A DNA stretch of 64,000 nt from Isochrysis galbana (GCA_018136815.1 CM030938.1:4352724-4416723); one strand, 5' to 3'; positions 51,109 to 63,972 are shown, numbered from the stretch's first letter. Notes: a model not told the origin generated them from the sequence alone. Numbers and translations are program-made.

Positions 51109-53426
51109 CCCCGGGGCAGACGAGGCCGAGGTCGGCCGTCTCGAGCGCGCGCGCCGCCTCCGCGGCCCTCGCCACGAGGGTGGAGTTCAGCACGCCCTCG
51201 AGGCGAGTGCCGTTGCCGAGGAGGAGCGGGAGCGCGAGCGCGAGCAGCGAGCCGCCGCCGCCACCGGCGGCAGGCCAGCAGGCGTCGACCGCGAGCTGCA
51301 CGTACTCGCACGGGTCCGTGGAGGCCGCCCCAGCCGGCACGATGCCCGACGGCACGACGCCCTCCTCGCACAGGGCGCCCCGTGCCGACGGTGCTCCCCG
51401 CGGTGAGGGTACCGGGGTTCAAGAGCACCGAGTGCGGCTCCATCCCGGCGGTCGGTTGGACCACTATTCTAGGAGTGCCCTTCTGGGAAGGACCCGAAGA
51501 CGATACCTTCTGGGAGAGGCTTTATGCCAAGCTCAAGAAGAAGGTCGCAGCGTGGAAAGGAGTTCAAAACCTCTCGATTCACGGGAGAACCCTACTAGTG
51601 AACTTCATTATATACGGGACTCCGAGGTACTGGTTATCCACCTCCACCCCCCCGTCGTGGTTCATGGAGCTATCGACTCCGACGTCCAAACCATACTCTG
51701 GGATAGGTCTCCGCGGCTACAAGCGGAGGAGTTAGGCTCCTCGCAGGAGGGCATAAGATGGATAACATACCCGGCATACCCGAGGGTGGGAACTAACGAA
51801 GACCAGCCCCTTCTGGGGATCGGGCTGCTCCCTATGGCCGAGCATACGCGGGCACTTCAAGCGATATGGATAGTTCGCTACTTAAACCCATCCTCGGCGG
51901 ATTGGAAGACCGCCCTAGACCAGTGGTTCAGCCGCACCCCACTGGGGAGAGCGGCGGTATTTTCGAAAGTCGACGCACGAAGCCTCTCGGCTAGCATCCG
52001 TGGGAGCAATACGCTGCCGGCATTTTGGAAGCAAGCGCTCGATAATTTCAGACGAATCAAGTTCCTGAGGGAAACCAACACGAGGGAAGGGACTCTGGGA
52101 TCCCCGATATGGTATGACTGTTTTCATAAAGCTCCGGCATTACATCACTCACATAGAGCTAAGTGGGAATCTCTACAAACGGTTATTGTGCATAATACGA
52201 TTAACCCGGTCACGGGAGAGATATACACCACGGAAGACTGCGCGGCTTACCTGCCGGAAGGAGAAAGATGGATACGCCATAGGGGCAACTACATCTCGAT
52301 AGGTCCATTTCTAAAGTCATGGGAGAAGATAGCCGAATGGTCTAGAGCAAGAATGGCGGATGCCACGAATGAATATATGAACCTGCTTAGGAAGAAAGAG
52401 GTGTCTCCTCCCCCCACTCCGGGAGAACAAGCGTTAGCCCCCCAAGAAGACCCGGATGCGCATGACCTAGGAGACATCCGGGTGGACAAAGAACACAGAT
52501 ATTATCTGCGCCGGAGTGGAGTCTATCACGTAGTCAAGCTCAATGTGATGGGGGAACCCCATATTTATGAAAGGGCCAACCCGCAGCCATCACCAGAAGA
52601 ATTATGCACCCCATTGAAATGGGGACGAGCATACGACGGTCCGGCCGAGACGGCGTACCCGATACCACAAGAATACACGTTCGAAGGCGCGAATAAAACC
52701 CTAGAGGATGTTAACGTCAAGGCGCTGACCAAAGCGTTTCTCGCAATGAGGAAAACGAAGAAACAAAAATCCACATTGAGGTGGGAAAAACGATTGCCGG
52801 ACATCTCCGGGAAATGGAAACAAGTATCTCAGCTATACAAATACAACTTTTTAACGCCGAGAGACTCATATATGCACTTCAAACACGTCCTGCATAGGAG
52901 GATAGCCACGGCGAACCGGTTCGCCGACGATCCGACGTGCCGCTTTTGTGGCATAGCCCCCGAGAGCTCCACCCACATAGCCACGTGCATCGCGACGGCA
53001 CCCATCTTCGAATTCATAGAAGGGCTTCTGGGGACAAATCTGAGGCCGGGCTCCGAGATAGCCCAACGTCTCTTTTGCTACCAGGTAGACAGGCCGCATC
53101 CCTCCTCGGGGTACTTAGGTATTCTGGCGTGGAGATACATCCTCACGGACTTTTATAACATCCAATATGGTAACGCGGACGGTAGGTCCGTTAGAACAAT
53201 CTTGAGAGCGATCCTTACGAGATACCACTTATTAGTAACGGCGAAGGTCGGTTTCTTTCAAAGGCTAAAAAAACAACGCGAAAACATGGGGCTACACGCC
53301 CCGAGCAACAAACATATCCGGAAAATGATAAGCCCCCTGTATACTATAGACAAGGATTTCAACCTAGGAGCATCAGAAGACCTCTTGCAGGCGGCGAGAG
53401 GACTGGACATAAGAAACATCACCTAG
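51006..53426 (+). CDS. Chimeric LINE open reading frame (806 codons)
   Basis: One uninterrupted frame runs from the leader-repeat ATG through a GC-rich foreign segment (51109-51455) into LINE sequence to a stop at 53424-53426. LINE domains: the end of RT/thumb (ILGVPFW, FWERLYAKLKKKVAAWKG, LSIHGRTLLVNFI) is in the next frame up to about 51660. After a likely indel in a C run there, the main frame is correct: AIDSDVQTILWDRSP, GIGLLPMAEHTRALQAIW, then a zf-RVT-like knuckle CRFCGIAPESSTHIATC (about 52940) and the terminal DIRNIT. Catalytic RT motifs and endonuclease are absent, so it cannot retrotranspose. Expression from the leader's TATA-like box would make a fusion protein. Confidence 0.6.
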   Translation: MSINGMVADDVVRKRLQWIISEMDENFKKIITPLSPGQTRPRSAVSSARAASAALATRVEFSTPSRRVPLPRRSGSASASSEPPPPPAAGQQASTASCTYSHGSVEAAPAGTMPDGTTPSSHRAPRADGAPRGEGTGVQEHRVRLHPGGRLDHYSRSALLGRTRRRYLLGEALCQAQEEGRSVERSSKPLDSRENPTSELHYIRDSEVLVIHLHPPVVVHGAIDSDVQTILWDRSPRLQAEELGSSQEGIRWITYPAYPRVGTNEDQPLLGIGLLPMAEHTRALQAIWIVRYLNPSSADWKTALDQWFSRTPLGRAAVFSKVDARSLSASIRGSNTLPAFWKQALDNFRRIKFLRETNTREGTLGSPIWYDCFHKAPALHHSHRAKWESLQTVIVHNTINPVTGEIYTTEDCAAYLPEGERWIRHRGNYISIGPFLKSWEKIAEWSRARMADATNEYMNLLRKKEVSPPPTPGEQALAPQEDPDAHDLGDIRVDKEHRYYLRRSGVYHVVKLNVMGEPHIYERANPQPSPEELCTPLKWGRAYDGPAETAYPIPQEYTFEGANKTLEDVNVKALTKAFLAMRKTKKQKSTLRWEKRLPDISGKWKQVSQLYKYNFLTPRDSYMHFKHVLHRRIATANRFADDPTCRFCGIAPESSTHIATCIATAPIFEFIEGLLGTNLRPGSEIAQRLFCYQVDRPHPSSGYLGILAWRYILTDFYNIQYGNADGRSVRTILRAILTRYHLLVTAKVGFFQRLKKQRENMGLHAPSNKHIRKMISPLYTIDKDFNLGASEDLLQAARGLDIRNIT
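51109..51455 (-). other. Captured GC-rich gene fragment
   Basis: Lies between the leader repeat and the LINE. On the minus strand it reads like protein: VPSGIVPAGAASTDPCEYVQ, AVDACWPAA, LLALALPLLLGNGTRLEGVL and MEPHSVLLNPGTLTAG in another frame. GC content is far above its neighbours. It is probably a piece of a host gene carried in by recombination. Confidence 0.4.
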
Positions 53427-53728
53427 GGTAGCCAAATCTTTTAATAGGAACCGCACCAGATACCAATAAGGACCTCACGCTATATTAATGAGGAAAAACC
53501 CGAGCCGAATCTGGATCATGAGACGAGCCACAATCTCCCACCCCCTTCTCTCCAACTCCCGGCCGAAGCAGCGCGCGCGGCCTCCCTGGAACCAGCTTCT
53601 CCGCCAGAGAGGGACCCGGGGAAGGGGAAGGGGGTTGTTTAGGGGTTAAGGTTGGGTAGTAGGGAGGTACACTAGCAAGCTGCCTCACGCCGTGTACGTA
53701 GCGGGAATTTTTAAGAAGATTTTTTTTT
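53427..53728 (+). mobile_element. LINE 3' UTR
   Basis: Shared with 4557-4858. Contains CGGCCGAAGCAGCGCGCGCG, GGGGTTAAGGTTGGG and ends at GAAGATTTTTTTTT. No poly(A) tail. Confidence 0.85.
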
Positions 53729-53819
53729 AGCTTTTCAATAATAATATTGAGCTTTGCAATAATAATGATAATGACCAAAAAGAAAACAAATAACCTGGCC
53801 CTCTTTTGACGGAACGCGA

Positions 53820-53975
53820 CTTCGGGGAGGGGGCGCGGGCCACCGGACCATATCTAAGCCCTTCACCCCAATCCCCCGAGTAGTGCACTGCGGGAGCCGC
53901 CTGATGGCGGGGGGGGGGCGGGGGGGCGAGAGCAGCAGGGAGAGGCTGGAGAGTGGGGGTGTAGCGAAAGTATAG
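53820..53975. repeat. Dispersed repeat with AGTAGTGCAC core
   Basis: Blocks GGGCCACCGGACCATATCTA, CCGAGTAGTGCACTGCGGG and CGCCTGATGGCGGGGGG recur at 60160-60280 and, in part, at 61005-61090, all in the same orientation. No coding. Bases 53976-54385 hold only an uncertain frame (54033, MKFSASLFLTSLSCINGVLL, signal-peptide-like). Confidence 0.7.
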
Positions 53976-54385
53976 CCTACGTGTAGGTAGTGGTTGGCCA
54001 TGCGCCGCGAGTGCGGTAGGAATATTACTAGTATGAAGTTTTCTGCCTCTCTCTTCCTAACTTCACTTTCTTGCATCAACGGCGTGTTGCTTGCATATAC
54101 GGGGGCTCAAACCGCGGGAAGGCTAACGGCCTCAAGTGCAGCAGGATTCGATAAGGAGAAGCATGCGCCCCCATACTCCATCCACTCTTGCCTGCCGCGG
54201 CGCCTCATCCCGCCACGCCGGCGCACCGATAAGCTACACACGCTGCCAAGATGGCGTGCACACCGCTCAGGTGGCGTGTAGCGTGGGGCTTGGCACGCCT
54301 AGCTGTACTTGCCCGCCTGGCCGCTCGACTCGGTCGCGTTGTTTAGTGCGCTCGCTGGAGTGCCCCGCAGCTGTCGCGGCCGCCC

Positions 54386-57266
54386 TCATGTCACCGCACC
54401 CTTGATTTGTGGCAGGGTAAGGCTTGGAGAGCTCGAAACATTTCGTGGGGCCTTGGCTCCGCCTGAGCGACCTATCATCCCCGACGAAAAGTTCCACAAG
54501 TCGGATCGTCCTAGCTCGTCGTCCTCTGTCCCGTAGGGGTTCTCACGCGTCGTGTTCAGCGCGCCGGCTAACGCGCCGCCGCACTCTCCCAGCAACCCAA
54601 CCCTGCCTGCGCTTGGCGGGCGGCGGGATACGCCACACTCCCCAAGCGCGCTACAGTTGCCTCGGCGTTGTTGCGCTCGCTCTCGCTCAAAGGCGGCGCG
54701 TTCGCGTTGTTCACGGTGCAGGGCCTCGCGCTCACGTTGGGCGGACTCGGCAAACTCGCGCACACCGGCTGCCTCGGAGGCTTCGGTGCGTGCGAGCTGC
54801 AGCTCGGCTTCGAGCTGCGCGACGCGCTGAGCGGCGAGCTCTGCCTCACGCTGACGCGAGGCTATTTCCCGTTGCAGCGCCACCCCTCCCTCCTCCGCCT
54901 TTGTGCGCAGCGCACGCTCGGCTGCTAGCTCTTGTGCCAAGCGCTGCCGCGCACGCCGCTCCTCCGTCAGGGCCGCCGTTAGACGCGAACCCTCGTCTTG
55001 CGCAGTGGAGCCAGCGCTCTTTTCGTGCTCAAGTAGGAGCTGTGCGCGCGCGGCCTCCACCTGAACCGCCTCGAGTTTTCGCGTCGACTCAGTCAACTGC
55101 ACGGGGCGGGTGGGCAAACAGGTTGAAGATTGGGGAGGGGCTCAGGCACGTGGAATCTCCTGCGTTGCGGCGCCTACGAGGAGCCACGGCTACCGTGCGC
55201 ACCTGCATCTGTAGTGCATAGTACCGCTCTCCGGCCTCTTTGGCTGCGCGCTGCGCCGCAGCCGCCTCCGATACGATGCGCGCCTCCGCAGCTTTGAGCG
55301 CCGCCGCCAGATCGGCTTTGTCGGCGTTGAGCTTGGCGATCCGCTCCGCATCGTCCTCGCGCATACGGCGGAGCTGGTTGAGCGTCTCATCTGCAGACGC
55401 TGCCTCGAGGTGGCCCTAGGGGGTGCGGGGAACGGCTGTGCGTCGGAACTTGTGCGGGTGAACGCGGCGAATGTTGTCCGTGGGCTATTGCATACGGAAG
55501 GTGGACGTTGCGCCACACCTGCAAGTTGTGCTCATTGGCGACGCGGAGCCGCTCCTCAGCCGCCGCGAGCTCATCGGCCGCCTTCGCGGCCTCGGCAAGG
55601 GCGGTGGCACGAGCCGCCTCGGCCGTCTCGATTCCTTGGCGCGCCACGCGTAGAGCATGTGATGTCTCAGCCAATTTTCGCTCAGACGCCTGTCGCAACC
55701 GAAGCTCCTCAGCAGCCGCGTCGCGCTCGAGTTTCAGCTGCTGCTCTAGTTGAGTCTAACGATGCGAACGGACATATGTAAGCGGCAGCAGGGCACATGA
55801 AGCAGAGGTAGGCCGAGGTGCCGATTGCTGCGAGAGGTGGTGGTAGGCGCGCGGCGAGATCCTTGGCGCACCTGGACCCCTTCCAACGCCTGCACCCGCG
55901 ATGAGAGCGCCACTACGCGCCGCTCCGCCTCGAGGAGCCGATTCCCCTCGCTAGCTGCGATCGCACCCATCTCGGCGATCCGACGGTCCGCTGCCGCAAG
56001 CTGCTCGGCCGCGAGTTCGGCCGCACGTGCGGCCTCCGCCTCAATTTCATCGCAGCGTACCTTTTCGGCCTAGGGAGCATTGCGGGGGGGTGTCGTGCGC
56101 AGTCTGGGCTGGCGGCGCGGAGGGCACATGTGGGCGCACGTGCGGAGGGGGGCATGCGTCACGCACAAGTGGCCACGGACCTGCAGTGTGCGCTCGGCAG
56201 CCCAGCGTGCCTCCTCGCCCAGCTTGAGCTGCTCGAGCGTCTTCACGGATGCCGCCTCTACGCGCCTCCGCGCCTCTACTTCCTGTGTCAGCTTTACACG
56301 CAGCCCGTTGCGCTCATCCTCGACCGCGGCTAGCGTCTTCTTCGCGTCATCGGCGTCGCGCCGCTCGCGCTTGAGCGCCGCCTTAGAATCTGCGGCGTCG
56401 CGCTTCGCGGCGCGCGCGGTGTCCTCTGCGCTCTCCGCGGCTGCGCGTGCGGCCGTAAGGCCGCGGCTCACCTCGGCGGCCTGCGCAGCGGCGGCCGCCT
56501 CGGCGTGAAGCCCCGCCTCGGCGGCGACGCGGCCAACGCCAGCAAGCTCGGCCGCGCCGGCCGCCGGCCGGCTAATGACGGCAAGCACATCGGAGGAGAT
56601 GGCGCGCCGCCGCTCCAGCTCGCGCCCGGCGGTCGCCAAAGCCGCCGAGAGCTGCGCCATGTCCGCCTCCAAGATCTCGCGGTAGTAGGCGCCCGGCAGC
56701 AGCGGCTCGGCCGCTGGCAGTAGTGGTCGTAGCTCCTCGATCCCATCGCGCGCCCACTCAAAGGCGCGCGGCGTGCCTTCGGCGCCGAGGAGAAGCGCGG
56801 CCGCGCTGAGCAACGAGCCGCGCAACGCGCCTACAAGCGCGGGCGCCACCTCTTCAAACCGCTGCAGCGGCTCGGATCGCAGCTCGGAGCGCAGGTTGAC
56901 GGCAAGCGCATCGAACGCCTCTCGGCGCTCCGCCTCCGCCTGCGGACTGCCCGCAGCGCGAGGCCGGCCAGCGAGGAAAGAAACGGAGCGTAGGAGCGAG
57001 GCGAGCTTCTCAACGGACGAGGGGCTGGCTGGCCGACGGCCAAAGGCGGCTTGAGTGTGCGGCAGGCTGAGTGGGAGGAGCGAAGGGCCAAGCGATGGAG
57101 CGGGAGTGCCAGACGGCAGCGAGGAAGCAGGCCTGGCGGTGGAGGAGAGGGCGGCAGCGGCGGCGGCGCCCTGCCGGTCGATGGTGCGGCCTTGCTCGTC
57201 GAGGGAGAGAACGTCTGGCCCTGGCCAACGGAGCTCCTCCTCTGCAGCGAGAGAGGCCCATGACAT
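54386..57266 (-). CDS. Large coiled-coil protein, five exons
   Basis: Exons 57266-56181, 56069-55872, 55755-55519, 55415-55203 and 55096-54386 join through four phase-0 introns (donors GTCCGT, GTGCGC, GTGTGG, GTGCGC; acceptors TAG or CAG), giving 814 residues. The first 250 residues are Ala/Pro-rich, then a helical domain (FEEVAPALVGALRGSLLSAA ... LLPGAYYREILEADMAQ). From about residue 210 to 730 it is an almost continuous coiled coil rich in Ala, Glu and Arg (LKRERRDADDAKKTLAAVED, RAARAQ-type heptads). The tail is Ser/Gly-rich. No motor or enzyme motif. A cytoskeletal, centriolar or ciliary scaffold is a reasonable guess only. GA repeats lie directly upstream of the ATG. Confidence 0.75.
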
Positions 57267-57287
57267 TCTGCTGTGACACTGTCTCCC

Positions 57288-57290
57288 TCG

Positions 57291-57351
<61 letters not shown>

Positions 57352-57568
57352 CCTCTCTCCCTCTCTCCCTCTCTCTCTCTCGCTCTCTCTTCTCTCTCTC
57401 TCTCTCTCTTCTCTTCTCTCTCTCTCTTCTCTCTCTTTCTATTCTCCGTTCTCTCTCTTCTCTCTGTTCTCTCTCTCTCTTCTCTCTCTCTCTCTCTCTT
57501 CTCTTCTCTCTCTCTCTTCTCTCTCTTTCTATTCTCCGTTCTCTCTCTTCTCTCTGTTCTCTCTCTCT

Positions 57569-57634
<66 letters not shown>

Positions 57635-57650
57635 CTCTCCCTCTCTCTCT
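57288..57650. repeat. CT microsatellite with 130 bp internal duplication
   Basis: CT array whose middle contains two copies of a TCTATTCTCCGTTCTCTCTC block (57437 and 57530). It forms GA repeats in the 5' UTR of the coiled-coil gene. Confidence 0.9.
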
Positions 57651-57799
57651 GGTTCCGGCGGTTGGCGCCGGCGAGGCGGCGGTTTCGCCCCCGAAAAACA
57701 AAATTGAGCACTCGTCCGCCCAAAAAAACAAGGTACTCCTACAGTAGAAAAAAATACTCTTGAAGTTGTCCGCTATCTATGCTACTATCTTTATCTAGC

Positions 57800-58003
57800 C
57801 AGTGCACGCACCGACCCCGCGCACCCCAGCACGTCCTCCCCTCGAGTCCACGCTGGGGGAAAACCCCTTTCGGGTAAAAACAACGCGAGGGGGGGGGGGG
57901 GGGGGGGGCACTCGTGAATGAGAGAGCCCAGAAGCGCTAATCTCTCTCGCCGAGGCGAGTGGCGAGTGGCCGTGGCCGCGGCGAGCCGCGGCCCTTCCCT
58001 CCT
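57800..58003 (+). repeat. 200 bp dispersed repeat, copy 2
   Basis: Same orientation and over 85 percent like 8701-8900, including the G run and the flanking AGAAGCGCTAATCTCTCTCG. Bases 58004-58300 hold a block like 60350-60360 and short inverted repeats around CTGTTTTTGG (58202), without a gene. Confidence 0.8.
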
Positions 58004-58302
58004 GGTTGTGGTGCCCCCGTCTTCTCTTACCCAAACGATCCCAGACAGGCTCGCCTGATTCGCGCGTCCTGGCCCCTCGTGGCCAGCCCATCGCTCCAAC
58101 CCTCCCTCCCCCCCTGTTCGACAGGTCGACAGGCAGACAGGTGCAGAGTGGGCCTAGATGGGAAAAACAGCGGGGGGAGGGTCCAAAAACAGTAATAACA
58201 GTCTGTTTTTGGCCTTCATAGAAAAACAGACAAAAACTGTCCCAAAAACAGTACCGGGGGGGGGGCTCTCTAACGAATTCTTGCCGGGCGAGGGCGCTCG
58301 GT

Positions 58303-59456
<1,154 letters not shown>

Positions 59457-59839
59457 GCCCCCCCTCCCCCTCCCCCCCTCCCTCTATCTCGCTCCCTCTT
59501 GCTCCCTTCTCTCTCTCCCTCTCTCCCCTCTCCCCCCCTCGCTCTGCCCTCTCCCTCTTCTTCCCTCCCTCCCTCTCTCTCATTCTCCCCTTCACCACCC
59601 TTCTCTCTGGCCCCCCTCCCTCCCCCTTCCCCCTCTCCCCTCCCTCCTCCTCCTCTCTTTCTTTCCACGCACGCGTAAGCGCCCACATATGCTCACGCTC
59701 AGCGCATGGTGCATGAGTGCTCACGTTGCCATTCAAAAACGGAGACAAAAACTGCAGGGCTTGCAAAAACGGCAAAAACGGCCTGTTTTTCGTCTTCGTA
59801 GAAAAACGGTGAATAGGTTTCTCCCATCTAGGAGAGTGG

Positions 59840-61200
59840 GGGCCCCTGAGGCCCAGGAGCGCCAGCGAGGGAGAGGCAGGGGAGACCAGGGCCCAGCCCC
59901 AGCCTCCTCTGCCCCCTGAGCTGGCCTCCAGGAGCCTCCAGGGGTCGCCAGAGGCAGCTGCAGGCCTGTCGCAGGCGCGCCATCGCGCGTGCCTGCAGGA
60001 GAGGGGAGAGAGAGCGCGGAGAAGGGGGTGGGTGGAGCGAGGGCTCCGCTCACCGGAAAATATGTGAGTCCCGCACCTGTTTACAGGAGAAGTCGGGACT
60101 GAGGACGCCGCCAGCCCGGTAGGCATAGGAGGAAGGGGGGAACGGATCACCCGGGGGGGGCCGCGGGCCACCGACCATATCTAAGCCATTTTCCCCTATC
60201 CCCCTAGTAGTGCACGGGGGGAGTCGCCTGATGGCGGGGGGGAAAGGGCCGGGAGAGAGGGGGTGTAGAAAGGTTTGCTGCGTGAGTAGAAAGTAGAGGG
60301 TCCACGGCCGCGTGTGCGATGAGACTATTAAGAAGTTAATTAATTCTCTTACCCAAACGGGGCGAGAAGACACGTTAACGCCGGAGGGGAGAGCTGCCAC
60401 TCCCCCCTCCCCTCCCTCTTCTCTCTTCCTTCCCTCTTCCTCCTCTCTTCCCTGCGGCTCTGGCCCATGGCGCGCGCCTGAGGCCGCTCTTCAGGTCTTC
60501 AGGTCCCCAGGAGGCCTGCAGGGGCCTGGGAGCACAACTCAGGAGGCAGGTGAGGCTGGGGCATGGCCCTGGCCCCTCCTGCCTCTCCCTCGCTGGCTCT
60601 CGAGCCCCTGCCGGTCGACAAGAGCTGGCTGGGGGCTCCTGATCAGGGGGGCCCGTGGGGGGGAGGGGTTGGTCAGAGCGAGAAGCAGGCCAACGCGGGT
60701 CAGGGCGTGCGATCTGTGCCCGATTCTCAAGGAGAGTCTGGGCAGCCTGGGTGAGTCACCCCTACATGCCAAGAGCCAGCTCGGGGGGGTGGATGGTTCT
60801 CGCCCCCCGTGAGGGGAGCCGAGAGAGTGGGGGGGGCGCGAGCCCCCCCTCCATGGCGACCAATTATAAGATTAGTGAATTACTAGACAAAAGTCCCTGT
60901 TTGACCGCTCTAGCAGTGGAGGTTGGGGCTTAGTCCTTGGCCTCGGAAGGAGGGGCGCAGCGCGCGCTCCATGAGCCTATTAGTTTACTGATAGTTGTGT
61001 TTTTTAAGCCCCATCACCCATTTCCCCCGAGTAGTGCACGGGGTGAGTCGCCATTTGGCGGGGGGGAGAATGCTGGGGGAGTGGGGGTATAGAACGCTTG
61101 CCAAGCGCGCTTGCGTCACAGTAGTGGCATTGGAGCCATGTGCGCGAGAATATTGATAAATCTATATCCATGCTCCAGAGGTGCATAGCCTCCGGCGGCG
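59840..61200. repeat. Mosaic of dispersed repeats
   Basis: Holds relatives of 36112-36440 (59840-59990 and, inverted, 60490-60850), the AGTAGTGCAC repeat (60160-60280; 61005-61090), and the LINE 5' block (60963-60990). No gene supported. Confidence 0.6.
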
Positions 61201-61245
61201 CATGCATACATGAATGCGGCCTCGCTCCTAAAAATCAAGCGTGCT

Positions 61246-63944
61246 CTACTTCTTGTGGAAGTTGACCTGAGGCTGCTTCAGCATGGCTTTCTCCCCAAAG
61301 AAGATGTGCCAGGAGAAGGATAGCATGCGTGCTGTGACAGCTGACGTGTCTTTGTCCAAGAGCAACCTTTGGATCTGTTGCCAGACCGGCAGCGGCACGG
61401 CCTTGATGCGCGCGGCTTGGACATAGTAAGCTGTGGTCGCGTCTCCCATCCCGACGACGCGATCGGGGCACGGCCGATCGAATCCGCGGGCCTTCTTCAC
61501 TAGGGGCCAAAGCGATGCACAGAACGTAGGATGGACATCGGCCGGCATTTCGGATGCTTGCGTCGAGGCCCACACGCCAAACTCGGGCGAGGTGGCCAGT
61601 GAGCGCGATATGCCGTCTTTCCACATGAGCGTGGAATCTGGACTGATGTCCGGCGGGATAAAGATGACCAAGGTCGGTAGCTTGTGATAGTGCGCCACAA
61701 TGTGGCGTGCCCAGGCACCCGCGGCCTGCAACGTGCCGTCGGAGCCGAAGGGGATTCGGTCGAGATGGTTTAGCCCCTCACGCAACATCTCCGGCATAGG
61801 TCGCTTGACCTCGGCGGCGCCGCACCCTTCGTACGAATGGATAAGCCACTTTGTGGGCTTGGGCTGCGCCACCATCGCGGCGCGCACCGAGTCGGTCCAT
61901 GCGTCGTGCGCCTTGCACCGGTACGCAACCCAATCCCATTGTGGCAAGCGCGTCAGCCGGCGCGGCGGGTTGTCGAAGGTGTGCTTGCGCCCGGCCGCGC
62001 GAGCCAGCGCGGCGGGATCGAAGTCGAAGTCGTACTTTCGGTATTGCACGTTGACTGTATTGGGGGAGTTGAACGTGGCCTCGCGGCCGGCGGCGTTGCC
62101 ACCAAAAAGCATCGAGTCGATGGCGTCGATGCCGAGGAAGCACGAGTGGTCCTACGCAGGCGATTGGGGGGGGTGTTGCAGTGCTCTTGAGCAAAGGTTT
62201 GGGGACCTGCTAGGCAACACGCGCTAGCCCGGCAGGTCGCATGACGAGCGCATATGGGCGCGGACGCACGCGCACCTGGTTGCCGACCTCGTATTTCCAC
62301 GAGCCGAAGCGTCCACGACTCCAGATGCCCAACTTCCGCAGTTCCTTGTCCGCCGCATGCACATGCATGTTGCGCTCGACGTATGGCACTGGGTAGCCAT
62401 ACTCGAGGCGCTTGTCCCACATGGCGACGATGGTCGCGTCGGCGGGCAGCATGCCCGAACGCACGAGACCATCCTTCACCATCTCGCGCAACCTCCGGCG
62501 CGACTTGGGGATGATGCGGTGCTTCGACTCGGACACCTCGACTAGAAGCGACCACTGCTTGTACGGCTTGGGGACCATCCGCGGTGAGAAGTTCGAGAGG
62601 ACGGTCACGCGGTAAAAGACGTACTCGTCCTCTGGGAAGTAGACCCAGTGTACTCCGTTGAGGATTTCCGGGATGGAGTCACCCTCGATCCCCACGCCGA
62701 AGACGTTGCACGTTTGGTGTTTGAAGCGCGAGTGATCAGCGGCGCCGTTGTCGCCCTCCGCGAGCGCCGCAAGGTGCGCCGCGTCAGGCAGCGAACGGAG
62801 TAGCAGAGGCAGCGGGAGCGTCGAGAGCAGGCCGTCAAATGGCACCTTGGAGCCGTCGGCCAACTCGAGCGCCTTGGAGCCGGGTACGGTGCGCACCGCC
62901 GTGACGCGTGCGTTGAGCCGGGTGTTCTCCTTGGGCAGCTTCGTGAAGATTTTTTCCCAAATCATGCCCGTGCCGTTAATCGGGTACCGGAATTGCGCGT
63001 TGGGGCCCCATGCGGGTGCATCCTTGCGTCGAATCACGTTGGAGAGGATGTCCTCAAACCTGATAGTGGCGACGCGCTCGCCAACCCAAATCGAGTTCAT
63101 CTCTTCGGCGGGGTGTGCCCACACCTTGGCGTTGTACGGCGCCATGAAGGACTCGGTGAGCTTCTCGCCGAAGCCGGCGTGCAACCACTGCTTGAAGTTG
63201 CGGGGCTTGGGTGGTGGAGGGCGTGCCTCCTTTTGCGCAAGGTCCTTAACGATGCCCATTACCTCGGCCTCGGGAAGGCGCCACAAGTTGGCCTGCACCG
63301 GGTAGCCGACCCATGTGCCGCGCATACGCGCGGGCGAGTAGCGTTGATGGTAGAGCCAGTCTTCGGGCGGAAGCATCTCGTCAAGGAGCGCATCGAAGAA
63401 CTCGAAGTGTGAAAAGAGGCAGTGCACGCCGATATCCCATGCGAATTTCACCTCGTCCACGATGGTGCAGGCGAGGCCGGAGGCCTTGTTGGTCGCCTCA
63501 ACGAGCTGCCAGTTGGTATAGCCGAGTTCGGTCAGACGGTAAGCGGCGCATAGGCCCGTTGGTCCCGCGCCAATGATTGCGATCTTGGGGTTGTCGCCGA
63601 GAGCCGGCGCATCATCATTTGATTCGTTGAAGGCAGGCCCCGAGTGTTCGAGCGGGTCGACCGATGGCGCCGGCGATGCCGGGTTGTAGTGCTTGATCCG
63701 CCATTCCCAGCCGTGGCGGACCATTGCACGAATGTCGGCGTAGCGCGGCTGCCAACCAATTTCCGTCTTGATCTTCGTCGGGTCTGAATAGAGCGCAGGC
63801 GGGTCGCCAGGCCGCTCGGGTGTAAGCGTGAACGGAAGCGGACGGCCCGTCACTTCCTTGACGACTTCGACGATCTCAAGGACAGTATACGGCGCGCCGT
63901 TGCCCACGTTGTAGTATAGAAGATCGTTGCCATGCAGCGCCGCC
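61246..63944 (-). CDS. Epimerase - UDP-galactopyranose mutase - DUF3431 fusion, 5' partial
   Basis: Two exons (63944-62276 and 62151-61246) join across a GTGCGC/TAG intron; an acceptor at 63945 shows more exons beyond the window. 857 residues are visible. Residues 5-88 are the C-terminal end of UDP-glucose 4-epimerase (LLYYNVGNGAPYTVLEIVE, RPGDPPALYSDPTKIKTEIG). Residues 119-593 form a full eukaryotic UDP-galactopyranose mutase: FAD motif IAIIGAGPTGLCAAYRL, WDIGVHCLFSHFEFFD, YNAKVWAHP, WVGERVA, YFPEDEYVFYRVTV, YGYPVPYVERN, then RGRFGSWKYEVGNQ and, after the intron, DHSCFLGIDAIDS. The last 200 residues resemble DUF3431 (AWARHIVAHYHKLPTLVIFI; WHIFFGE). The protein would turn UDP-glucose to UDP-galactopyranose and on to UDP-galactofuranose. 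The usual GGH is GVH here. Activity is inferred. Confidence 0.85.
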
Positions 63945-63972
63945 CTGCATGAGTGCGAGTGGGGGAGGTGAG

